From positions 441,319-505,318 of the forward strand of contig NW_025857693.1 of NCBI RefSeq assembly GCF_002878395.1: a stretch of 64,000 nucleotides of DNA. Direction: 5' to 3'. Both the position numbers and the translations under genes were made by a program. The notes below the pieces were generated by a model. It saw only the letters and a program-made list of their open reading frames with translations, was not told where the DNA came from and did no database searches. Within the stretch, counting starts at the first letter, position 1. Every line of letters starts with the position of its first letter. Below, piece after piece: positions 1 through 11,717 of the stretch. The DNA comes from Capsicum annuum. Its lineage: Eukaryota > Streptophyta > Magnoliopsida > Solanales > Solanaceae.

Positions 1-486
1 CTTAAATCATGACACTTATCTCAAATCATTCGAAAATCATCAATTCATAACAACAATATTCAACTCATGACATAAGTTCTCAATTTCAGAAATAAAATTA
101 TGAAATAATCTTGTATATTAAACTTGAACAACTCAAATCTCATAAATCATTAATAAAGTAATTTGGGTGTAAACCTACATGCAAATTCATGAAATTCAAT
201 AGTAGAAATTAAATCTTTGGGCACAAGAACGAAAGAAGTGTTCTTGTTCAAACCCCACATACCTTAATCTTTGAAATTGGATGAACTCTAGTGCTTGAGA
301 CTCTATCCGCACTTGTAATAAATAATTCTTGAAGACCACACTATGAGGAACTTGGTTCTTGAAGAAATCTTGAAGATTTATGGATGATTTTTGGAAGATT
401 AATATTCTTGATTGAAACCCTAGATATATTTCTTAAGAGAATTGGAAGAGAAAATGGAGAAATTAGGGTTTGGATGAGGATTCTCA

Positions 487-495
487 TATTTATAG
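487..495 (-). promoter_or_regulatory. TATA box of LTR
   Basis: Minus strand reads CTATAAATA within the LTR, in an otherwise mixed-composition stretch, as expected for an LTR U3 promoter. The transcription start was not determined. Confidence 0.45.
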
Positions 496-620
496 AGGCT
501 TCCAAAAGATAGGAAAAGACCAAAATATCCTTGCAAAAATTTCTCTCAATTACTGAAAAAATAGCTAACGACATTCGAGACAAGTTGTAATGTCGTCAGA
601 TAGTGATAAGTCATCATGAA

Positions 621-801
621 ATATCGTCACAAAAGGTGGAATTTATGATTTTCTGGTTAAGGTTGACGACATGGTGATAAGTCACCAAACTCGTAACAAC
701 TTATCACAAAATGTCATCACTGGGGGTGGAAATCTGCCTAAGGCTAACGACATTGGTGATAAGTCGTCACGCTTGTGACAGCTTATCACGAATGTCGTCA
801 C
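621..801. repeat. Tandem repeat with hairpin core inside LTR
   Basis: About two and a half units with 81-90 bp spacing; anchor words ending TCGTCAC or TCATCAC recur at 623, 713 and 794. Each unit carries a self-complementary core built on GTGATAAGTC and GTCACNAA/GACGAC words, so it can fold into a stem. It lies in the U3-like part of the LTR. Confidence 0.7.
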
Positions 802-1155
802 TCAATTTTTCAGCCTAACATATTGGAGTAAAATAGGCATCACTCTTCACTCCGATACCGGATTTTGGTGAAATTGGTATCGTTGGAAAGATAATTTGAT
901 TATCGATCTTTTAGTATATCATGAGCTCAATAGTTCATAGTATAACGAGAGATATGCTCATTTGAAGTTAAATATGGCAATATCCTTCTCAAGAATTCAA
1001 TTGGTAAGGAATGTTTTGATTCACCTAATCGCTAGGATGTCTTTAAGGCCTTAATACACATCAACATTGATCAGAAAACAACCAAAACACTATAATTTAT
1101 TTCTCATAAGCTTGAGTCATGGTTGCACTATTAGTTAGAATCTCGGGGTATTACA

Positions 1156-1259
1156 ACTAGCTTGAGTGTCTTGATTGTAGTAGAAGTGTGGATTCGCTTC
1201 AGATTTTGATGGTTAGAGTAAATATTTGTTCAAGGAATAATGAGGCTTTAAGTGTGGGG
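1156..1259 (+). mobile_element. 3' internal end and polypurine tract of Athila/Tat-type element
   Basis: About 100 bp of non-coding internal sequence ends in the purine-rich TTTAAGTGTGGGG (1247-1259), immediately followed by an LTR starting TGATGATCTGAGG. The same tract, TTTTAAGTGTGGGG, precedes the minus-strand LTR at 42227. The rest of this element's body is missing, replaced at 1155 by the minus-strand LTR. Confidence 0.65.
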
Positions 1260-2936
1260 TGATGATCTGAGGTGAATTTATGCACCTCAGTGTTGTTATC
1301 ATAGTTTCTTTAACCTTGTTTTGAGGACAACTTGTGTGCTACATGTGTTAATTATGATATAAGTAAGCATATAAGTTTTAAAGTATGTGATTATAATGTT
1401 AAAGGTGTCTTTCAAAAAAGTTTGCACTTAAATTGGTAACTTAGATTTAAAACAAGAAAACTAGTGTTACTAGCTTGAGCTTGGTGTTGTTCTAGTTGAT
1501 CGCGATGGATTATAATGTGTATAATGAGTTCATAATGGTATGCTTATGTAATTATGTGTGGAAAAACTTTTTGATAGTTTTTAAAGTGCAATTTAATCAA
1601 GCCAAGAGTCAACACTAATTGAAAGATCAAAAGGGGCAAAACTAGTATTCTTAGCTTAAGTTTCTAGTTCGGCGTCTTGGATGTTGTGTTGTTTTAAGAT
1701 CTAATTTGTTGATTTTAATGATATAAGATGCTTGGTGAGTTGATTAGTATAATATATTAAGGATATTAAAGAGTCAAATCAAGTGTAAAAAATTATAAAA
1801 ATACTTGGAAAGGATCAACAAAAGCACAAGACGAGACTTGACGTGAATTGGACACCTTAGATGTCCATGGCGCATCACGGACCAAATCAAGGGAAAAATG
1901 GTGTTTTCCATACATAGGGAGATTAATAATGGACCCAAAAAAGTGTGTATCTATGATAATGGTGCATCACATAGGTAGACACGGTAAATTAACCCCGCGA
2001 TGCGGCCAAGTGCAAAAAATGGCAGTTTTGTCCTCCTATAAATAGGACACTTATACTTCATGTTAGACACCTTGGACAACTTTGAAACTTGGATAGAGGC
2101 TGTAAAATACTTCAATTATGGTTTTAATTCTTTTGATTTATCTCTTTAATGGATTTTATCATGTTCTTATTCATCTTGATTACGACTATGTCCATGAGTC
2201 ACTAAAAGTCCCCTTTCTGGGGTTATGGCCAAGAACATGTTTACTTTTGCTTTGAATTGAGTTTTTTTGGATTTATTATCATATTTAGTTGTTTTTTTTA
2301 TCCTTTTTTACTATTTTATGGATTTTTGGCCCTTAGAATACATATATTGTTGACCTTGTGAACTCGGGAGGGGGAATAGGAATATAGAACATGGGGATAA
2401 ATAGAGTAAGATTCTTATTCTTTTATGAAGTAAGGAAATTAAATTATCATCTAGGATATGGATGTACCTAAAAGCCTCTCTTGTTTCACATTTACTATGA
2501 TTTATTAATGTATCTAAATGTATTATTGTGTCCCTGCTCAATGATGTAGTTATAATGTCCAATTAGGTAGAAGGTTAGAAGTCAGGAGACCATGATCATA
2601 TGATAAACCCTACGAATCATCAACCAAGATAAGTAATCTAATGAATGAAGTTCAATAGTGTAGCATGATTTTTCATAGTGCTTTAACCCCGGTTTTTAAT
2701 CAATTGATTGTCCAAAGTTTTTAATTTTCTGTATTAGTTCAGTTTACTTTTAATTACAAACTTTCAAAAATCATTTGGTTACGTTTGAACTAGTTTAATA
2801 TTAATAGTCGAACTAGAATTCAATAGTTGTTTAACACGTCTCTGAAGGATCGATATTCGACTTTATTTAAGGTCACTGTATTACTTGGTGAGATCACATA
2901 CACTTACGTGTGCGCATGGGTGCAAAACCATCCATA
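1260..2936 (+). mobile_element. Athila/Tat-type LTR, plus strand
   Basis: Starts TGATGATCTGAGGTGAATTTATGCACC right after a polypurine tract. It has a TATA box at 2036 and ends near 2930-2937 after the phrase GATCACATACACTTACGTGTGCGCATG. The last 800 bp are recognisably the same family, in opposite orientation, as 39006-40000. Shared phrases include the GAGGGGGAATAGGAATATAG region at 2370, TGATGTAGTT at 2542 and ATAAACCCTACGAAT at 2602. The right boundary is good to about 10 bp because no PBS follows; different sequence starts at about 2937. Confidence 0.65.
2036..2044 (+). promoter_or_regulatory. TATA box of LTR
   Basis: CTATAAATA about 780 bp into the LTR, followed after about 30 bp by non-repetitive sequence. 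This is the expected position of the U3/R border promoter. Confidence 0.5.
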
Positions 2937-4663
2937 TTTATGCCCAAATTGAATTACCCAATGATCATAATGGCTTCTAGCTTAGTTAATACCACAATTT
3001 AGCTCTTCAAACATGAGAAAATCTATTTTCATGACACCCCTCAACATAAAATGTGAATTTTCAAGGATTTAAGAGACTTTAAAGAGCAACCATGCCACCG
3101 TCACTAATATTCTAGAAATGACTCACCATTGAGTTCAACTACATTACACTACTATTGCCTCATTTTTTTGGGAGATGACAAAATCACCCACCTCAACTTA
3201 TTTATATACGTCCTCACAAGAAAGAAAATTCCATACACAAAGTCATCAATTATGAAACAATGAATTTAAGCTTAAAACACACTCTCTCTCAAGAACACTC
3301 GATGCTAACAAGTACCATGATATAGGCTTGCCCCTATTTTGAATCACCACTATAATGAAAATACTTGGTTGTAAATCATAGAGGGTAGGTTTGGGGTAGG
3401 GTAGGATATCTTTTAGGAACAACATAGCTATACCCTCCTTAAAAATCTACATCACACTATTCCATCCAACTTTTGATCATGGGCTGCCACTTCTTTTGTT
3501 TTTACTCTTTACACATGTGCCTACCTTTTATTTCTTTGGTTCACCCATTGTCTTTTCATTTATTTTTCTTGCTCCCTTTGTGCTTCTCTTTTCTTTGTTG
3601 GATTCTTCCCTTTTTCTTATTCATTTGTTCTCAATACTTAAGCTCATAGGCACTCACTTACAACTTTGTGGCCAACAGTTACCTCTTTTAATCATCACCA
3701 CCCCCAACTTAGGCTTTTAGCCTCAAGTTGCAATTTTAACTTCAAGGATGGTAAGGTTCAAAAGAGAGATAAAAATTAAAAGGCTCACGACTTACAATGT
3801 GTTTGCGAAAGAAAAGTAGAAAGGCTCAAAGTGGGTGACTAGGGATAACAACTATGCAAGGGTGGCTTTTTAAGCTAAAGTGAGATTGCAATGTCACAAA
3901 GATAGCCTAAGATCATCTCCCCAATCAAGAATAATTAAAATTAGCTGTGAGAGACTAATGGGGCAAGTTCTAGATGGTAAAAGTACACATGAAATTTGGA
4001 AAAATAAGCTCATCATACATGGCATGCAAATTCGCCAAGGAGGCTCAATTGCCCCTTCTACTAGAGACAAAAATAGAGTATCTACTAATTTTACAAGCCA
4101 AAAATTTTAGAGTCACAAAAAGAGAAAAAAGTGTTGATACAAGGTTGCTCACGTACATGCCCTTGATTTTCTTGAAAACCTTTTGGACGGAGGGGGATAT
4201 TTTCTTTAAAATTGCACCACGTACAATTTTCTAACTCTGGTACCAACATAAGCCTTCGTCTCATATTTTGGATTTTACATGGGCAAACCGTATGGTTACT
4301 TAGACTTTGCCATAGGTACAAGTGCGATACCGAATCCCAAAATGCCATTGGTACTCAGATTTTCCTTGCATTTATGACCACAATGCTACGAGTACTTAGA
4401 CTTCCCCTGCATCCATGGCTCAAAACTCAATCAGGATGTTTTTTCCTTAAGAATGTTGTCACTCAATCTACCATAGGGAAATGTTCGTCAAATACCATCA
4501 CAAACAAAATAAACATAATGAAAAAATCTAAAAATGGAACAAAACAAACTAATCCATGTAAATGTGGACACCATTAGAGCGCCCAAATATTACAACCCAA
4601 AAGAACATTAAAACATCCAAAAATATCAATAATATAGGCCCAAATAAAATGAATGCAAAGACA
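2937..4663 (-). mobile_element. Partial Athila/Tat-type LTR, minus strand
   Basis: Inferred LTR lying directly left of a minus-strand polypurine tract (4664-4680), starting on the minus strand TGTCTTTGCATTC. The interior is non-coding. It shares diffuse similarity, same orientation, with 40400-42227: the T-rich 3500-3720 block versus 41140-41420, and the 'GGCTCAAAG ... AACTAGGRATA ... GGGCAAGTTCTAGA' words at 3820-3975 versus 41470-41620. Its 3' part is missing at 2937. No intact ORF; the short ORFs here look like chance. Confidence 0.4.
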
Positions 4664-4680
4664 GGCACCCCCAACTAAGT
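4664..4680 (-). promoter_or_regulatory. Polypurine tract
   Basis: Minus strand reads TTAGTTGGGGGTGCC, the G-rich plus-strand primer seen before Athila-type 3' LTRs (compare TTAAGTTGGGGGTAGGGG at 30298). It sits between the env-like remnant and the inferred LTR. Confidence 0.5.
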
Positions 4681-4689
4681 ATCTTACAG

Positions 4690-6000
4690 TGTCCACACAG
4701 CATGAACAACAGAGCATAAGAAGAGATAAGGGTGCTCCCAGAAACCGCATCAAGAACTATTTTTGTTTGTAGACTCTACATCATTATCAAAATCCTTAGG
4801 ATTGGACCACTTGGTTGGCACCTCATTATGACTCTCCACTCGGGATAATAGGAGCCTATCACGGGGTTTTAGGACCTTCTATAGGCTCTTCACCCCCTTG
4901 CATATCTTGCTAAAGAACTTATCTCTATTCTTCTCCCTTTTCACCATCTTTACATGTGTAATCTGAAGATCACGATATGACTCTGCCATATATTAATAGG
5001 CTCTCTCAAGCTTTGTAATGTTATCTCCCTTCTTGTTTTGGTCCTCCCGATACTTCTCATAATTAGATCAAGATACATATTTATAATAGATTGTGGAGGG
5101 CTCTCCAGCCGCTAGGACAGAGCTGACACGAGCTCCTTGATGGATGCAATATCAACTCCAATATCCTCAAGAGGCCTAGTGGTGGATGCCTATAAGACTC
5201 AGGTTCCTCATATGCCGACTTTCCTATATCGATCTTTCTTTTCTTACTTTTTCATGGAGCACACTCTTCTCAAATTTTCAAAGAATAGATAGAAGTAACT
5301 GGGCGCACCCAAGTATCTCTAAAGTATTCATCAACCCCAGCTCTCTTACAAAGCTTAGTAATCAAAGAGGGAAAGAAGAGATGTGTCCCATATTATTTTT
5401 TGAAAAATTTTATTTTAGAAACCATGGGCTGACCAACATCCAAAGGAATGTCATCTAAAATTCAGGAAACCATCCAATCCCGTAAATCTAGGACTATTGT
5501 TTTGTGGGTGCAAGGGTATACTCGACTACATATGATATTCAACCAAATCTGAGATTTGATAGTGAAGTCATTTATATGGATGTTACTCTTGGTTACCATT
5601 CATGAAACTTCCTTCCTAGGGATCAGTCTTTCTGCCAACTAGTATCCCAATTCGCACCTTTTTTCTTCAAACTCACCTATGTCTGTATTTGGGAGCCCAT
5701 AGATAGTGTTCATTTGCTCCTCCCTGAAATCCACTACTTCTCCCAAATCTAGATAGTCATATAGGATGGATCTGAGAAAGACACAATGCTAAGGTTGGCG
5801 TAGAATTCACGGACCCATTTCTCATTATCCTTGAAAATATCCAAGGAAAAACACTACCACCCTGTGGCCACAAGACTATCATGAAATGCCAGAAGCTTTT
5901 CCTGAACATTCTCCAAGCATATTTCTCTCTCCGGGCGCAGCTTTGTCCTCAAAAGATCACCATAGTTGTGAGTGTGGCACTCAGGTGCCATGAATTGGAT
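4690..6000 (-). pseudogene. Env-like / 'putative plant transposon protein' ORF remnant
   Basis: Minus-strand translation from about 6000 leftwards gives a degraded protein lying between pol and the 3' LTR in Athila/Tat elements (the domain I know as 'putative plant transposon protein'). Recognisable words in order are KWVREFYANL (about 5830-5800), GEFEEKRCELGY, PRKEVSW, IWLNIICSRVYPCTH, ILDDIPLDVGQ, LFFPSLITKLCKRAGVDEY (about 5385-5320) and KSKKRKIDIGKSAYEEPESY (about 5250-5195). Several in-frame stops break it, so it cannot be translated intact. It is followed by a polypurine tract, the expected gene order. A second copy of the domain lies on the plus strand at 28600-29300. Function in the element is unknown; the name 'env-like' refers only to position. 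Confidence 0.65.
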
Positions 6001-7049
6001 GTGATCATATTTTTCTATAAGATTCTCCTAAAAATAATAGATTACACAACAACATCAATAATTGACTTATTCTTGCTCAAACTATTCTATGTTGTCCATT
6101 AAAGCTCATTGGATGGTTACTTGGTGGTGTTTTGCACAAAAATTAGAAGTGCAAATTTTTCGCACAAGCAGAAAATCAACCTCAGTTATCGCAATTGCGC
6201 GCCATGGAGCCGCTATCGCTGTATCTGAGACTAGTTTCAACCCAATTTTCATTGTCCAAAAATTCAAATTTGAATCCCAAATCATGTTATATAATCAAGG
6301 ATTTACACTAAACGCATTGAACAAGACTACTAGGCACTCAATTATGCCTCTAGAATGCAAGAACCATACTGAATACTCATACGGGAAACCTATCGAGCAC
6401 TTGATGTGCACTCTTCATTTTTCTCAATTTCACACACAATTTGGTTACTCAAGACTTCCTCCTGTGCACACTATATTCTAGAAGATAAACACCACACAAG
6501 TACAATTTATGAAGCATTTACCCATGAAAAACATAATTCTAGGCCTTTCCTATAACATGCATTCTATGGCCTATTTTTCATAATCGAGGCATAAATTTGA
6601 GGTGCCTACTGGATAAGTGATACAAGAGAGATGCAAGGGTATTGTTGGAATACTCACAATGTCCAAAACTGGGTCTAATTAGAGAGAAAAATTGAGAAGG
6701 GGTGTTGGAAGGAAATGAGGGTTCAGATGGTTATATGACTTATGTGACTGCAATCGCGGTCAGTGTTATGTGATCGTAGGTACATGGGTGACCATGATTG
6801 TGGCTAATGTCCTACGATCATGGTAACTATGGGTATTTTTATTCCCATATTTTCCCCTATTCAGCTTATTCCATATTTGGACAAAATTTCCCTTTTTAGT
6901 TCAGCATGCAAAAATTTCACACTTTCCTCTTATCAAGCTCATCCAACACACTTTATAGTTCCGTAAATGCATGGGTTACTCAATTGACAAAACTAAAATA
7001 TACTCTATAAAAATGAAAATAAAGGATACGATCCACTCTTGTGGCATTT
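6001..7049. other. Unresolved retroelement-derived spacer, LTR-like
   Basis: No coding region I can support. 6720-6830 has the CG-containing self-similar words (GACTGCAATCGCGGTCAG, TGATCGTAGG / CCTACGATCA) typical of gypsy LTR interiors in this window. It may be the 3' LTR of the gag-protease element to its right, but I could not align it convincingly with 9479-10821. Confidence 0.3.
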
Positions 7050-7065
7050 GTGGGATGCCTCCCAC
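7050..7065 (-). repeat. Palindromic GTGGGAGGCATCCCAC motif
   Basis: Near-perfect inverted repeat. It resembles the TTGGGAGGCAACCCAA motif I know from the 3' internal region of Athila and Ogre/Tat elements, downstream of their coding genes. Here it follows the protease end directly, on the minus strand. Confidence 0.5.
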
Positions 7066-7138
7066 ATAGCACCTTAGTTTACATCATGGCACGATGTCTT
7101 CCTTCTTTCTCAATTTGGGTCCTCAAGGGCCTCCTCAT

Positions 7139-7420
7139 TCACTTTTTTATTTCAACATCAATCACTGATATCACTTGAAGTTCCACGGTTTGTTTCTTTG
7201 TTTTGCATACTCTAAAGGAGACCTCATTATCATGAACTCTAAACCTCATTTCACCCAACTTTAAGTCAATAATGTCTCTCTCGGTGGATAAGAAAGATCG
7301 ACCAAGAATGATGGGAATTTCTTGGTCCTTTTCATAATCTAAAACCACGAAGTCTGGCGAAAGTATAAATTTGTCCACTTTGTCTAGAACAGCAAACAAA
7401 ATACTGACTGGCCTCTTGAT
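7139..7420 (-). pseudogene. Athila-type aspartic protease remnant (C-terminal half)
   Basis: Minus-strand frame with VDKFILSPDFVVLDYEKDQE, IPIILGRSFLSTERDIIDLK and FRVHDNE, the C-terminal half of the Athila/Tat retropepsin-like domain. The same region of the plus-strand Athila protease at 13771-14238 reads VAYYIFPADFVTLDYEVDFE ... IPFLPMGRALVDIEIGQIKF. The N-terminal part with the catalytic D-L/S-S/G motif is out of frame or eroded in 7430-7600. No reverse transcriptase follows; the sequence passes straight into the palindrome at 7050. Confidence 0.8.
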
Positions 7421-9360
7421 TCACCAATCCGACATTAAAAGTCTCATAGATGTTGAAGTTGGAGTTTCCAATCCAAGCTTTTTTTAAATGACAAAAGACA
7501 TAGGGTTTATACTTGCACAGAGTTTTCATAGAGCTTTCGCAAACATATGTGTTCTGATGGTGCAACGGATGGTAAAAGCTCTGGATCTTCCTTCTTTTCA
7601 TAAATTTTGCTACTCATGATAGCACTACAACCATGAGTCACTTTGATTGTGTCACCTTCGATGAGATTCTTCTTTGACATCAATTTCTTCATGAACTTAG
7701 CATATCTCGACATCTCTTGGATTTCTTCAAGCAATGGGATATTTATAGAGAGGTTTCTAAGCTTAGCCATAAATTTCTTGATTTTATCACCCTCTTCTTT
7801 TCTTTGAATCCTTTGAGGAAATAGGGTAGGGACTTGAATTGTAGGCATCGCATAACTTTATGGTTTCACATTTTCCACCACCTCTTCATCAACTTCCACC
7901 GGTTCCTTTTCAGTATTTTCTTCTTAAGATCATGGTGGAACTTCTTTTGACTTAACCTTAGGCATATTTTTATCCAAATCTTCTTTCAAGCAATCACCAA
8001 GGTTATTCCCACTCGTAGTGACTATTGCTAAAACTTGAGCTTCATTCTTTGGGTTTATAATAGTGTCTCTAGGAAGACCGCCCTTTAGCCTAGCATTCAA
8101 TTAGGTGGAAATTCACCCAATTTGAGTGTCCAATTATTTAATGGAGGTAGAGTGGGATACCATGGTTTGATTAAGCTGCAAAAAATTGCTTTTCATTTCA
8201 CAAACCATTTTGTCCGTTTCTTCCACTCTCATCAAAATCATTGCTAAGACATCTTCGATTTTTACTTGTCGGGGTCGACAGTGCTACCATCCTTTTTCTT
8301 CACCCAGTCATGAGGGGGAACATACCGATCCTAATCATGATCTCTATCCGTCCAATCACGGTTACGTTTATGATCCATCCAACCTTTATTCCCACCTTGC
8401 CTACGATAGCTGGGGCGATAACCCCCTGAATAATTGGCCAAATACCAAATCTCCTCATCAAGCTTCTTAGACTCTTCTTCATCATAGGCCTTGGATGCTA
8501 TGGCATTTACCACCTTTGTGGGCGCACCCAACACATGCTTCATCAAAAGCTCCAATTGTGTCATCATTTTTGTCATATTCTCCTCTCTTTCCTCATCCCT
8601 CATTCTTTATTCCTTGTCAACCACAGAGGTAGTAGGAGACCCTTTTTACACTCTGTCATCCCAGGTTTGCCATCCCTGATTTTTCTTGGTAACTTCGTCA
8701 AGCAAATTTAAAGCCACATAATAAGTTAACTTCATAAGAGATCCATCTACCTTATTGTTTACCATGGTTTTGTTAAGCGGATCAAGAGCCCGATAGAATA
8801 TTTGGAGAAGTATCCTCTTTGGGACCTCATTGTTGGGACATTGAATGAGTTTTCCATTGAACCTCTCCCACACTTCATACAAGTGTTATCTATTCAATTG
8901 CCTATAGTTCATGGTCTCATCACGCAATTGGAGAATTTTGGATGGCAGTAAATATCAGTTAAAGAAAGACCATGGTGAGTTTATCCCATGAAGTGATAGA
9001 CCCGGTCGAAAGAGATCAAAGCCATAATACCGCCTCTTCTGTTAGAGAAAATGGGAAGAGGCAAAGTCGAATAGACTCTTGGTTTATATGTTCAATATCA
9101 AAGGTTGCATATATTTTGATGAAGTTCTTTAAATGCTAATTGGGGTCCTCATAGGCTTGTCCCCCAAAAAGTCCCTTCATTTGTATCATATGCAAAATGA
9201 CTCTTATGACATGAAAGACACCTTTCCCATGAGTAGGTGAGATATGAACAACACTTGATTGTCCAACTTTATTGAGTTGCTCCTCATCATCAAGAGGGCC
9301 ATAGAAAGACCTGTCTTGACTAGTATTTTCATTCATGGTTCCGTTTATGCTACGGAGATC
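7421..9360 (-). pseudogene. Athila-type gag remnant
   Basis: Minus-strand gag starting near 9336 (ATG, MNENTSQDRSFYG...). Order: N-terminal segment with VFHVIRVILHMIQMKGLFGG and EDPN; a core with NFIKIYATFDI and RLCLFPFSL (about 9130-9040); YEVWERFNGKLIQCPNN and LLQIFYRALDPLNK (8880-8760); then MTKMMTQLELLMKHVLG and a Gly/Arg/Asp-rich tail, YRPSYRRQGGNKGW (8580-8340). Further words at 7850-7680 (LRNLSINIPLLEEIQEMSRYAKFMKKL) form the gag-protease linker. Several frameshifts and stops make it non-functional. It belongs to the same lineage as the plus-strand Athila at 11700-17133. Confidence 0.8.
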
Positions 9361-9455
9361 ATCTAAAAGGAAAAAAATAATAACCTAAATAAATATACAC
9401 CACATGGGTATGCCCTAAGATTTAATCAATACCGCACAAGTGAAAACTAAATTTC

Positions 9456-9478
9456 ACTCCCAGACAACGGAGCCATTT
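9456..9478 (-). promoter_or_regulatory. Primer-binding site
   Basis: Minus strand reads AAATGGCTCCGTTGTCTGGGAG immediately inside the LTR end. It matches, with changes, the TGGCGCCGTTGCCGGGGA primer site that I associate with Athila/Tat elements. It fixes the 5' end and the minus orientation of the gag-protease element. Confidence 0.8.
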
Positions 9479-10821
9479 TGATAACGCTCACCTATACATT
9501 GCAACTTGGTAGAGGACGTCTCAACTTTTGTTCAGGTCGAATCTACAAGGATTGTGAAAATTACAATTCTAGTCTTATGGGTCTTAATACTTACTAAGAA
9601 AACACCTGAAGTGGAAATAAAGTAAAAAACATGATTTGAAATAGGAGGTTTTGATTTTGGGAGAGTGTGTGTCAATAGTAACTCAATTCTACAAACTACA
9701 CAACAATTCTAATTTAACTTTGATATAGAGAGAATCTTGGGATTATGTCTACCTAAGGGAAAATTTGGTATGGGTATGTGTAGATTTGGTGTACATGCTC
9801 GTTTTTAACGATATGTGTAGGCTAGTTCTAAGATCCTTGAGGCTAGATTATCAAAAAAATCTCAAGAACTTCACTTATTGAACCTTTCGGATACCTAGCA
9901 AGTGTGTTAACTATGTTCACCTATTACCTTAATTGGGTATCCCTATTTCTAGGAAAATACCCAAGGTATTGTCAACTTCATAATCATTCTTATGTTTAAA
10001 ATAGTGAGAAATAGTAAATTAAACCCATTAATTGACTACTATTTCCTTGATTCCCACATCCCATTTTTAAGGATAATGTGGGTTCCAAAAGTTCACCCAA
10101 ACCCTTCTTTCAAAGATGGTTTGAGCTTTCAAGAGTTTAGGGTTTTCACGCACAAACCAATTTAAGTATTTGGGAATTTCACCAACAAATCCCAAAAAAT
10201 TCAATCAAATAATAGTAGAACCCATCATCAACCAAATAGCATATACACAAACACATCACAACCCACAACTAATTACACCTTAGTTCAACATAATCCCAAG
10301 ACAATGAAATTAGCTACTAATGATGAAAGGAGAGAAAAATATACCATAAGACTTGTGCAAAGCATCCATTCTTCAAGAAATTACTAAATTCAAAATCTCT
10401 AAAAATTACAATTCTTTCCTAATTTAGGGTTTCAATTTCAAATTCAAAATATTTCTAGTCTCTCGAATGCCCAAAATGGGAAAGGGTTTTAGGCCTTTAA
10501 GAGATTTGGGGTTGGCTTCTGAAAATTACAAAATTAGCCCTAGGTCTGATCTCGCGTTGCTGCAAATGCGGTAGATGACCATCTTGACTGGCCACAATAG
10601 CGATAACTGAGCCTCGTTTTGTACATGGTCCTTCAGCTATACACTTTTTTTGTCCTCTTTGTTCCTTTTTAGCTTTATTCCATATCCTTCTATCTCATCA
10701 CTTGTATGCCAGTAAAATGTGGAAATTAGTGCATTTAATCATAATGTTTTTCATTTATTTCATCAAATCATAGTAGTGTGCATGAACGATAAGTGGAAAT
10801 GAGTGGTAAATTCACCAATCA
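9479..10821 (-). mobile_element. 5' LTR of minus-strand gag-protease Athila element
   Basis: 1343 bp bounded by TG...CA: plus strand starts TGATAACGCTCACC (9479) and ends ATTCACCAATCA (10821). Read on the minus strand it begins TGATTGGTGAATTTACCACTC, similar to the LTR start at 1260, and ends directly before the primer-binding site. The interior is non-coding. It replaces the first part of the 5' LTR of the plus-strand Athila, which is recognisable only from about 10830. Confidence 0.75.
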
Positions 10822-11692
10822 TAATTTATAGCTCTTTACATTCACAAACATATGTTGATTCTATGATTTAACTTTTGATCTACGAATCCATTATTCTTGA
10901 TTATTTGGTTGATTATTAATTTGAGACTTTGGCTTTTGCTCTTAAATTTTTGTGAAATTAATCTTATGCTTTCTCTTATGAATTCCATGGATATTCTATC
11001 AAACATAAGAGGCTAAACCCTTAACTAGGGTTGTAGGAAACTTGTCAGAATAATGAAGTAGAGGAAGGTTAAGATCCTTTTAAATCAGTGTTTATACATG
11101 TATTGTGATCTTCTTCGATTTATATGATTTCTTAAATACTGTAGAAGTTAAGAACTTGCCTTTATTCAAGATCATCTTCCCAAGAGAGGTTGAGATTAGG
11201 AAAAAAAATTATAATAGAAATTTTAAGCTACCAATCCTCGTTTAATTAACTTGAAACCCAAAAGGAGATAGTTAATCTGGTATCAAAGACAAGGATTGAT
11301 AAGCCAAAAATCTAAGACTCATAAGGTGAAGAGTGAAATTCACCAAAGGCATTCACAAAACGGTTGGTGATACATAGATTGTCAGATCCTGCGTGCAGAG
11401 CATTAAGATAGTTGGATTGAGCATGATAAGTCTACGAAGTTAGGAATCCGGGGGAAACACAGTCCTAATATTCATCTCATATTGACTCCAACAAAAGTGA
11501 CCAAGACGTTTTACTGCTTTATTTTTCTTATAGCTGAACCCCTATTTACTTTTCTGCATTTTCTGGCTTCTTTAGCAAATTTGTGAGAGATATTTGGCCT
11601 ATTCCCTATAGGTTCAACCCCAACCTCTATTGGATTAATATATTTGGCATAAACTTCATTATATTTCTTTAGAGGTATATCTTGAGCGAGAT
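10822..11692 (+). mobile_element. Athila-like element: 5' LTR, 5'-truncated
   Basis: Aligns by eye with the 3' part of the 3' LTR (about 32400-33545). Shared phrases include CTCTTTAYATTCACAAACAT, the ACTTTTGATC block, AACTAGGRTTGTRGGAA, GAAGTTAAGAACTTG, GATCATCTT and GTTCRACCCCAAYCTCTATTGGATTA. The upstream two-thirds of the LTR are missing, replaced at 10821 by the minus-strand LTR, so no target duplication can be read for this element. The LTR ends just before the primer site at 11697. Confidence 0.8.
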
Positions 11693-11696
11693 TAAA

Positions 11697-11717
11697 TTTT
11701 GGCATCGTTGTTGGGGA
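11697..11717 (+). promoter_or_regulatory. Primer-binding site of Athila-like element
   Basis: TTTTGGCATCGTTGTTGGGGA, a C-to-T decayed form of the TTTTGGCGCCGTTGCCGGGGA primer site of Athila elements. It marks the start of the internal region. Confidence 0.85.

Larger units (their letters stand above)
1..1155 (-). mobile_element. Ty3/gypsy LTR, minus strand, truncated by window start
   Basis: Read on the minus strand the LTR begins at 1155 with TGTAATACCCCGAG, the TGTAAYACCC start of Tekay/Del-like gypsy LTRs in this window (compare the solo LTR at 55118-57224). It runs leftwards past the window edge. It contains a TATA box near 490 and a hairpin-rich tandem repeat at 621-801. It abuts, and probably interrupts, the 3' internal end of the plus-strand element at 1156-2936. 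Whether it is a solo LTR or part of a longer element lies outside the window. Confidence 0.65.

Noticed and set aside
4212..4577. 121-codon open frame
   Set aside because: Lies in LTR-like DNA, with no known domain, no conserved counterpart in the related LTR at 40400-42227, and other open frames overlapping on both strands.
6062..6481. 139-codon open frame
   Set aside because: Composition and position suggest LTR-like spacer; no domain words recognised and no partner gene.
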